Assembly: GCA_019242065.1 (NCBI GenBank)
Contig: JAFAWJ010000784.1
Coordinates: 1-6,982, forward strand
Direction of reading: 5' to 3'
Origin: Chloroflexota bacterium
GTDB taxonomy: Bacteria; Chloroflexota; UBA6077; CF-72
DNA length: 6,982 bases
Position numbers and translations under genes: made by a program. The notes beneath the pieces are model-generated. The model ran no database searches, had not been told where the DNA came from, and saw only the letters and a program-made list of their open reading frames with translations. Positions 1 to 4,686 of the stretch are shown piece by piece. How positions within the stretch are numbered: the stretch's first letter is position 1; the number at the start of each line of letters is the position of its first letter.

Positions 1-128
1 ACCTTCGTCTGGGGTGAGCTGGCTGTCTGAGCTCGATCGTGTCGCTCGGCGCGACGGTGGAGCACATAGGCCCAGACGACGACACACCACACCAGCGCTG
101 CAACGACCCACACGAAGCTTCCGTCCAT
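1..128 (-). CDS. Small single-helix membrane protein, CcmD-like, 3' end beyond window
   Basis: An open frame reads leftward from ATG at 128 and runs off the window after 42 codons with no stop. Residues about 4-24 form one hydrophobic, Trp/Val-rich helix (start MDGSFVWVVAALVW), followed by a basic stretch (HRRAERHDR) and then a polar tail. This predicts one membrane span with the N-terminus outside and the charged tail in the cytoplasm. The start is well supported: GGAGGT lies seven bases upstream. Size, helix position and the helix-then-arginine pattern resemble CcmD, the small haem-exporter partner of CcmC in cytochrome c maturation, but such proteins carry almost no diagnostic residues, so this could be any small one-span protein. 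Other ccm genes would lie left of the window. It is divergent from the CoA-transferase gene and probably functionally unrelated to it. Confidence 0.55.
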   Translation of the reverse strand, partial: MDGSFVWVVAALVWCVVVWAYVLHRRAERHDRAQTASSPQTK

Positions 129-135
129 GCGACCC

Positions 136-141
136 ACCTCC
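136..141 (-). promoter_or_regulatory. Shine-Dalgarno site of the small membrane protein
   Basis: On the minus strand GGAGGT stands seven bases before ATG 128. It is a near-perfect anti-16S match and decides the start of this very short gene. The four enzyme genes nearby lack such a site. Confidence 0.7.
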
Positions 142-142
142 G

Positions 143-152
143 GTCACGTGAC
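143..152. other. Perfect 10-bp palindrome GTCACGTGAC
   Basis: A symmetric 10-bp sequence lies in the divergent intergenic region, one base upstream of the ribosome site of the small membrane protein and between that site and its candidate -10 element. It has the form of a dimeric regulator operator. Palindromes of this length also arise by chance several times in a window this size, so function is uncertain. Confidence 0.25.
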
Positions 153-170
153 TGAACTCCCCCAGAGGTC

Positions 171-176
171 AGTGTA
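171..176 (-). promoter_or_regulatory. Candidate -10 element for the small membrane protein
   Basis: The minus strand reads TACACT here, which would start transcription near 163 and give a leader of roughly 35 bases containing the palindrome and the GGAGGT site. No good -35 hexamer is seen at 16-18 bases. The same hexamer TACACT stands before the isomerase gene at 4591-4596. Confidence 0.3.
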
Positions 177-192
177 ACGCGTCAACCTGGCG

Positions 193-198
193 TAGTAT
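193..198 (+). promoter_or_regulatory. -10-like element TAGTAT, leaderless-type promoter of the CoA-transferase
   Basis: TAGTAT ends seven bases before the GTG at 206, so transcription would begin at about the start codon. No Shine-Dalgarno-like purine run is present. The hexamer overlaps the alternative ATG at 197, which would then not be in the transcript. No clear -35 box is seen. Confidence 0.45.
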
Positions 199-205
199 GG
201 TCCGA

Positions 206-1390
206 GTGAAAGCGCTCGACGGTATCCGCGTCCTGGACCTGACTCACGCGCTCGCCGGTCCGTTCTGTACCTATCATCTGCAGCTGCTTGGGGCGGACGT
301 CGTCAAAGTCGAGCGCCCACAGGTCGGCGACGACTTTCGCGATTTCGCGCGGCTGCCCGGCTGGGAGGTCAGCCCGTCGTTCGTCGCCGTCAACGGTGGC
401 AAGCGCTCGATCACGGTCAATCTGAAGGACCCAGATGGGCAATCCGTGGTGCGCAAGCTGGCAAGCGCATGCGACGTGGTGGTGGAGAACCTCCGGCCGG
501 GCGCCGCCAATGATCTGCACCTCGGGTGGGAGGATTTGCGAGTCGTCAATCCGCGGCTGGTGTACTGTTCGATCTCCGGCTTCGGCCAGGCGGGGGACAT
601 GCGCGCGTGGCCTGCCTACGATCACACCATCCAGGCGATGGCTGGCATGAGCTGGAGTGGACGCGACGACGACGTACCCTCGCAGGGTCGCGCGTTCAGC
701 GTGGATTGCTTCACCGGCTACGTGGCGTTCGCGCAGATTCTGGGAGCCCTGGTGCGCCGTGAACGCAGTGGCGAGGGCCAGTACCTGGACGTGGCGATGC
801 TGGATGCCAGCCTGGTGCTGCTGGCGGTCGGCAGCGTGCGCCAGTTGATTACTGGTGACGACATTTCCGCCACACAGCCGATTGTCCACGATCGGCCGAC
901 GGTGGCACCCTATCGCACTCGCGATGGCTGGCTGTGGCTGAGTGCCAATTTTCCGCACCAGTTCGAGGTCCTGTGCCGGGTTCTCGACGCGGAGGACATG
1001 CTTGGCGATGCGCGCTTTTCGACTGCGCGGGCACGTGCGGAGCACGGTAACGAATTGAAGGCTGAGCTGGCGCGGCGTCTGGCGGATCGCTCGGCGGAGG
1101 AACTGGAGGGCGAGCTCATGCGCGCCGGGTGCCCGGCCGCGAGAGTGCGCACGACGCGTGAAGCGCTCCAGATGCCGATCCTGGAGGAGCGTGAGATGCT
1201 CCAGCGGGCGGCGGTGCCGGGGCGCGAGGCGCCGGTGACGCTGATGAACGCCGGATTTGTGGCGGATTGCGACGGTCCTGGCGTGCAACGTGGTATTCCG
1301 GAGCTGGGCGCCGACACCCAGGCGGTGCTGTGTGAGCTGGGGTATTCGGAGGCGGAGATCAACCGCCTGCGCCAGCAGGGCGCCGTCTAG
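206..1390 (+). CDS. CaiB/BaiF family (family III) CoA-transferase
   Basis: Cytoplasmic enzyme of the family that moves CoA between acyl-CoA and a free carboxylic acid through an aspartyl-CoA thioester (formyl-CoA:oxalate, carnitine and succinyl-CoA-dependent transferases; some relatives are racemases). It has 394 residues from GTG 206, the usual full length. The N-terminus KALDGIRVLDLTHALAGPF is the family signature, followed by LGADVVKVE and KRSITVNLKD near residues 29-76. The aspartate of SVDCFTGY (residue 167, codon 704-706) aligns with the catalytic Asp169 of formyl-CoA transferase, which I place by the shared D-x-x-T-G pattern. RRERSGEGQYLDVAMLDA and the C-terminal LGYSEAEINRL are also typical. 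Start: ATG 197 is in frame but overlaps the -10-like TAGTAT; GTG 206 gives the standard family start. Substrate cannot be predicted. The LLM gene follows after 37 bases. Confidence 0.93.
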   Translation: MKALDGIRVLDLTHALAGPFCTYHLQLLGADVVKVERPQVGDDFRDFARLPGWEVSPSFVAVNGGKRSITVNLKDPDGQSVVRKLASACDVVVENLRPGAANDLHLGWEDLRVVNPRLVYCSISGFGQAGDMRAWPAYDHTIQAMAGMSWSGRDDDVPSQGRAFSVDCFTGYVAFAQILGALVRRERSGEGQYLDVAMLDASLVLLAVGSVRQLITGDDISATQPIVHDRPTVAPYRTRDGWLWLSANFPHQFEVLCRVLDAEDMLGDARFSTARARAEHGNELKAELARRLADRSAEELEGELMRAGCPAARVRTTREALQMPILEEREMLQRAAVPGREAPVTLMNAGFVADCDGPGVQRGIPELGADTQAVLCELGYSEAEINRLRQQGAV

Positions 1391-1415
1391 CGCGCGCACT
1401 TCGTCGTTCCGCGGC

Positions 1416-1421
1416 GATAAT
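1416..1421 (+). promoter_or_regulatory. -10-like element GATAAT, leaderless-type promoter of the LLM gene
   Basis: GATAAT sits in an otherwise GC-rich 37-base gap and ends six bases before GTG 1428, placing the expected transcription start at or next to the start codon. No ribosome-binding purine run is seen and no -35 box is evident. Confidence 0.45.
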
Positions 1422-1427
1422 TGTCGT

Positions 1428-2396
1428 GTGGAACGCCTGGGAACGGTCATCACACTCGGCAACGACTTCCAGCAATCGGTCGGACACGTTCAGTTGGCCG
1501 ACGAGCTCGGGTACGACAGCGCCTGGATCACCGATGGCGTCGCGCGCGACGCCTTCGTCGCCCTGACGGCATTTGCAGGTGCAACGGCGCGGATCACGCT
1601 GGGCACGAGTATCGTCACCTTCTATCCCCGCCATCCGACGGTTATGGCGCGGCAGGCCCTTTCCCTGGACGAAGTATCCGGTGGTCGGTTTGTGCTGGGC
1701 ATCGGCACCGGGCATCGCTCGAGCATGGAGACCCAGCTCGGCTACACGATGGGCGATCCGCTGGCGGCGACTCGCGAGTACGTCGACATCCTGCGCCAGG
1801 TGTTCACGACCGGCAAGGCCGTGCATCAGGGGGAGTTCTGGAACGTGGACTGGAGTTATCCGCTGCCGCGCGCGCGAGAGCTCAAGATCGTGCTGGCCGC
1901 GCTCAATCCCCCGCTGATCGAGCTGTCGGGGGAAATTGCCGACGGCGTCGTGTTGTGGATGGCGTCCGACAGTTACGTTCGAGACGTAGTCGTCCCGCGG
2001 GTGACTGCCGGGCGTGCCCGCGCGGGCAAGTCGCTGGACGGCTTCGACATCATCGCACCGATTCCCGTGGCCGTCACCTACGAGGTCGACACGGCCGAGG
2101 CGCAACTGCGGACGGGTATCGCGCGGTCAGGCGCGCAGCCGTTCTATCGTCGCGAATATCTGAATGCCGGTTTCAACGAGGAGGTCGCCGCCATGGACGC
2201 GCTGCGCGCCGGCGGCGGCGATCCGTCCGAAGCCGTCTCGGACCGGTTGGCGGATGCCATGGGCAAGGTCGGCACACCAGCGGAGGTGCGCGCCTGCATT
2301 CAGCGCTTTCGCGCCGCCGGTGCCAATCTGCCGGTGATCAGACCGCTGTACGAAGCCGATACAGAGCGCACGCTCCGCGAGTCAATTGGAGCATGA
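1428..2396 (+). CDS. LLM-class flavin-dependent (possibly F420-dependent) oxidoreductase
   Basis: Luciferase-like monooxygenase fold protein of 322 residues, the family's normal length. It begins VERLGTVITLGNDFQQ, the first beta strand of the TIM barrel, and continues with LADELGYDSAWITD (residues 23-36), ITLGTSIVTFYPRHP (56-70), LDEVSGGRFVLGIGTGH (80-96) and ELSGEIADGVVLW (165-177), all recognisable landmarks. The last two are usual in the F420-using branch related to methylenetetrahydromethanopterin reductase and F420-dependent dehydrogenases, but FMN-using monooxygenases share much of this, so the cofactor is an inference. It would oxidise or reduce an organic substrate in the cytoplasm; the substrate is unknown. 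Start: the frame is open upstream to 1257 inside the CoA-transferase gene, but family similarity begins at GTG 1428, which has a -10-like hexamer placed for leaderless transcription. Confidence 0.92.
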   Translation: MERLGTVITLGNDFQQSVGHVQLADELGYDSAWITDGVARDAFVALTAFAGATARITLGTSIVTFYPRHPTVMARQALSLDEVSGGRFVLGIGTGHRSSMETQLGYTMGDPLAATREYVDILRQVFTTGKAVHQGEFWNVDWSYPLPRARELKIVLAALNPPLIELSGEIADGVVLWMASDSYVRDVVVPRVTAGRARAGKSLDGFDIIAPIPVAVTYEVDTAEAQLRTGIARSGAQPFYRREYLNAGFNEEVAAMDALRAGGGDPSEAVSDRLADAMGKVGTPAEVRACIQRFRAAGANLPVIRPLYEADTERTLRESIGA

Positions 2397-2500
2397 TGCG
2401 ACGTATCGCTGCACAACTCGGCGGCGGCGCCCATGACGCACCCAACACACATCGCGGCCACAGCATACACCTCAGCTGCGCGGGGCGTTGGCGGCCGGTG

Positions 2501-2506
2501 TAGGCT
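2501..2506 (+). promoter_or_regulatory. -10-like element TAGGCT, leaderless-type promoter of the amidohydrolase
   Basis: TAGGCT (TANNNT form) ends eight bases before GTG 2515, so transcription would begin close to the start codon. There is no Shine-Dalgarno site. The 118-base gap upstream (2397-2514) is GC-rich and shows nothing else clear: only short 4-5 bp stems and no T tract. Confidence 0.38.
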
Positions 2507-2514
2507 GGACGGCC

Positions 2515-3444
2515 GTGAGCAGCTCTCTGGAAATCATCGACGCACAGGTCCACCTCAACCAGTTGACGCCTGACTGGCGCGCCGCGCCCACGGACGCGGT
2601 CATTGCCACCGGCGTTCAGGTGATGGATGCCGTCGGCATCGATCGCGTGCTGATAGGCGAGGCGCGCGGGTTCGATCCGAAGATGCGGCCACAGGGCCAG
2701 GAACTGCCGAATGGCGCCATCCGCAACGACTATCCGTTTTCGGAGCGCGCGGTCGAGCTGCATCCGGACCGCTTCATCTATCACGTGCGGATTGACTTCC
2801 GCGATCCCGACATGGAGCGACTGGCAGAGGCAGTTGGCAACCTGCGCGGAGCACGCTCGATGCGGGTCGTGCCGGTGCCGCAGACCGGCGAAGTCGACAG
2901 TCTGGCACGCGGCGAATTCGACCCGCTGTTCGCCGCGGCGGAGCGGCACCAGGTTCCCGTGTTCGCGTGGGTGCCGGGCCGCGCGCAGCTCCTGGAGCCG
3001 TACGCGCGCAAGTTTCCGCGGCTGCAGTTCATTGTCGACCACTGTGGGGTGGGCGTGGCGCCGCTGCGTGTCGGTCAGCTACCGGTCACCATGGCGACCT
3101 CGCTCACGGAATCGCTCGCGGAGCGGGTGAACCAGCTGGAGCGCGTGTGTGAGCTGGCGCAGTATCCGAATATCGCGCTGAAGTGGTGCCACGCGCCCGG
3201 ACTCCTGTCGGCGGAGGAGTATCCGTATCGCGACCTGATGCCGCTGCTGCGCAAGGCGCTCGACGCGTTTGGCATGCAGCGCATTCTGTGGGCGAGCGAT
3301 TACACGGTGGCTCGCGACCAGAATGGCAACTCGTGGGGGGAGTGCCTGTATTACGTCCGGGACTCTGATGCGCTGTCGGCGACGGAGAAGGAGTGGATAC
3401 TGGGGAAAGCGGCTCGCCAGGTCCTGGACTGGCCACGAGACTGA
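2515..3444 (+). CDS. Amidohydrolase-2 family metal-dependent hydrolase
   Basis: TIM-barrel hydrolase of 309 residues in the family of 2-pyrone-4,6-dicarboxylate lactonase, aminocarboxymuconate-semialdehyde decarboxylase and related C-C or lactone hydrolases. It acts in the cytoplasm. The sequence opens with EIIDAQVHL (residues 6-14), which corresponds to the usual D-x-H-x-H metal motif but has Gln11 for the first His. The family landmark D-H-x-G appears as IVDHCG (173-178), NIALKW (219-224) matches the usual strand before the last ligands, and ILWASDY (257-263) carries the expected catalytic Asp262. The Asp-Gln-x-His variant is found in part of this family, so activity is not excluded. Start: the frame is open back to TTG 2488, but GTG 2515 directly precedes the first barrel strand and has a well-placed -10-like element. 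Substrate unknown; neighbours suggest breakdown of an organic acid or ring-derived compound. Confidence 0.9.
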   Translation: MSSSLEIIDAQVHLNQLTPDWRAAPTDAVIATGVQVMDAVGIDRVLIGEARGFDPKMRPQGQELPNGAIRNDYPFSERAVELHPDRFIYHVRIDFRDPDMERLAEAVGNLRGARSMRVVPVPQTGEVDSLARGEFDPLFAAAERHQVPVFAWVPGRAQLLEPYARKFPRLQFIVDHCGVGVAPLRVGQLPVTMATSLTESLAERVNQLERVCELAQYPNIALKWCHAPGLLSAEEYPYRDLMPLLRKALDAFGMQRILWASDYTVARDQNGNSWGECLYYVRDSDALSATEKEWILGKAARQVLDWPRD

Positions 3445-3523
3445 ACGGGTGTTGCCTCATGGTGACAGCGACCTGCGCGGCGGATGAAACGCACGGAGAC
3501 GACAGCGCTGAGCGGCGACTTGC

Positions 3524-3748
3524 GTGGGCGAAGATATGGATGAGGTAGTAGTCGGGACGTACAGCAATCAGGGGGAAGCGGAGATGTGGGCCGAGGTGTT
3601 GCGCGGCGCGGGGATTCGGTGTCGGGTGGCGCGAGCGGGAGTCGAGGTGGCGGCCGTCGGCTTTGACGCCTGGGTGCCGCACGAGCTGCGGGTGCTGACC
3701 GCCGACGCCGACCGCGCCGCCCAGTACGTGCCACCCTCCTCGGAGTGA
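3524..3748 (+). CDS. Small DUF2007-like protein
   Basis: A 74-residue protein with the pattern of DUF2007 (annotated only as a putative prokaryotic signal-transducing protein; function unknown). A first beta strand VVVGTYSN (8-15) is followed by a helix rich in EAEMWAEVLRGAGI (18-31), a second strand IRCRVAR, a VPHELRVL strand (51-58) and a final helix DADRAAQYV. This is a compact ferredoxin-like alpha/beta fold without membrane segments or cysteine ligands (only one Cys). Start is uncertain: GTG 3524 gives 74 residues, ATG 3536 gives 70 and leaves the domain intact; neither has a strong ribosome site or a clear -10 element. It follows the amidohydrolase after 79 bases and ends 22 bases before the convergent isomerase gene. 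Confidence 0.75.
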   Translation: MGEDMDEVVVGTYSNQGEAEMWAEVLRGAGIRCRVARAGVEVAAVGFDAWVPHELRVLTADADRAAQYVPPSSE

Positions 3749-3770
3749 GTCAGTGGGTGCGCGGCGGCGG

Positions 3771-4580
3771 CTACTGGAGGGCGCGCGTGGCCTGCAGCGC
3801 TTCGGCGGCGACCTGCCGCGGGTCGCGCTCCCAGGACGCGGGGTTCGGCGCTTCATGACTGAGTGGCCCAGCGTAGCCTTTGTCTTCGAGCAGCGCGAAC
3901 ACCGCGGCGAAGTCGACAACACCCTGACCTGGGGGCAGCCGGTCGAGCGCGTAGCCGGGCCGCAGACCGTCGCGCGGCACATCGCTGTACTGGACGTAGG
4001 CGATCTCCTCGGGCGCGACCTCACTGAAGCTGCCGCCTGTGCGCCCACTGCGCTGCAGATGGTAGGTATCCAGTAGCAGGCCGCACGCGGGCTGCGCCGC
4101 CCTGTCCAGCACCTCGCGGACGGACTCCAGGGTGTTGAACTGCGCCACCTGGGAGTTGAACTCCAGGGCGAGCCGGACACCATACCGAGCGGCGATCTCG
4201 CCGACTTCACGCACGCTGGCCGCGGCGCGATCGACGTCGCCGCGATCGCGATCCACGGGACTCATGACCGTGGTGCAGTCGAGCGCTCTGGCCGAGGCGC
4301 AGCTGCGCTCGAAGGTGGCGAGCAACTGGGCACGCTCCGGCCCGTCGGCGAACATCCAGCCGGCGGTGACGCCCACCGCGGCAACCGCGAGCCCGCTGTG
4401 GGCGACCAGGTCCAGGACGTCGGCTTCGGAGTGGCCGGCGGCGGCGGCGCGGTCGAAGTCGATGCGCCGCAGTTCGACGGCGTTCCAGCCGGTGGCGCGC
4501 GCGATGTCGAGGAGATCGACCAGCGGAGTTGTATCCAGGGTCCAGGTGTGGAGGGCCAGCTGATTCTGGCGAAGTGACAT
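3771..4580 (-). CDS. Sugar phosphate isomerase/epimerase-like TIM barrel (AP-endonuclease-2 fold)
   Basis: A 269-residue xylose-isomerase-like barrel, the usual length for hydroxypyruvate isomerase, inosose dehydratase and ketose 3-epimerase relatives. Likely metal ligands are visible: Glu140 (LALEF), Asp171 (LLLDTYHL), Gln197 (YVQYSDVPR) and Glu243 (SHEAPN). This E-D-Q-E set matches the hydroxypyruvate isomerase-like branch (E. coli YgbM/Hyi type) rather than branches with His at the third position. QYSDVPR and the later PPGQGVVDF also fit the Hyi-like loop that precedes a catalytic helix. It probably interconverts a small ketose or keto acid in the cytoplasm; substrate unknown. Start: the frame stays open far upstream through the heptamer repeat and into the antisense of the binding protein, but similarity begins just after ATG 4580 (SLRQNQLALHTWTL). 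No Shine-Dalgarno site; TACACT lies ten bases upstream. Confidence 0.88.
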   Translation of the reverse strand: MSLRQNQLALHTWTLDTTPLVDLLDIARATGWNAVELRRIDFDRAAAAGHSEADVLDLVAHSGLAVAAVGVTAGWMFADGPERAQLLATFERSCASARALDCTTVMSPVDRDRGDVDRAAASVREVGEIAARYGVRLALEFNSQVAQFNTLESVREVLDRAAQPACGLLLDTYHLQRSGRTGGSFSEVAPEEIAYVQYSDVPRDGLRPGYALDRLPPGQGVVDFAAVFALLEDKGYAGPLSHEAPNPASWERDPRQVAAEALQATRALQ

Positions 4581-4590
4581 GTCGCTACCG

Positions 4591-4596
4591 AGTGTA
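4591..4596 (-). promoter_or_regulatory. Candidate -10 element TACACT of the isomerase gene
   Basis: On the minus strand TACACT ends ten bases before ATG 4580, giving a leader of only about three bases. No ribosome site is present. The arrangement is slightly longer than for the three plus-strand genes but of the same near-leaderless type. Confidence 0.35.
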
Positions 4597-4628
4597 CCGG
4601 CGCGGGAGGTATCGTACGGAGAGGCCTG

Positions 4629-4670
4629 AGCAGGCAGCGAGCAGCAGGCAGCGAGCAGCAAGCAGCAAGC
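4629..4670 (+). repeat. Heptanucleotide tandem repeat, six copies of AGCRRGC type
   Basis: Six uninterrupted 7-base units: AGCAGGC, AGCGAGC, AGCAGGC, AGCGAGC, AGCAAGC, AGCAAGC. The first four make two exact 14-base repeats. The array fills most of the 106-base divergent gap between the isomerase and the binding-protein gene and ends directly before the latter's purine-rich ribosome site, so it probably lies in its 5' leader. A TATCGT at 4610-4615 could be the -10 element, which would put the whole array in the transcript; that is weak. Confidence 0.85.
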
Positions 4671-4671
4671 A

Positions 4672-4684
4672 GAGGAAGGGGAGG
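4672..4684 (+). promoter_or_regulatory. Purine-rich Shine-Dalgarno site of the solute-binding protein
   Basis: The run GAGGAAGGGGAGG offers two ribosome sites: GAGGAAGG suits GTG 4687 and GGGGAGG suits GTG 4690, so the two adjacent GTG codons cannot be told apart. The strong site contrasts with the absent ones before the neighbouring enzyme genes. Confidence 0.65.
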
Positions 4685-4686
4685 CT

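Noticed and set aside
197..205. ATG 197 as start of the CoA-transferase
   Set aside because: It overlaps the TAGTAT element, has no ribosome site, and the family's usual N-terminus fits GTG 206; it remains possible if transcription begins further upstream.
182..1462. Long minus-strand open frame (426 codons) opposite the CoA-transferase
   Set aside because: Arg/His-rich translation without domain landmarks; it is the antisense shadow of a clear family member in GC-rich DNA. The frames at 5284-6492 and 3104-4210 (minus) and 1421-2503 (plus) are rejected for the same reason.
3731..3782. Terminator between the DUF2007-like gene and the isomerase
   Set aside because: Only 5-6 bp stems (CACCC with GGGTG, or CCCTCC with GGAGGG over a long loop) and no T tract; too weak to call.
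4629..4670. CRISPR-like array
   Set aside because: Seven-base units are contiguous with no spacers, so it is a simple tandem repeat.
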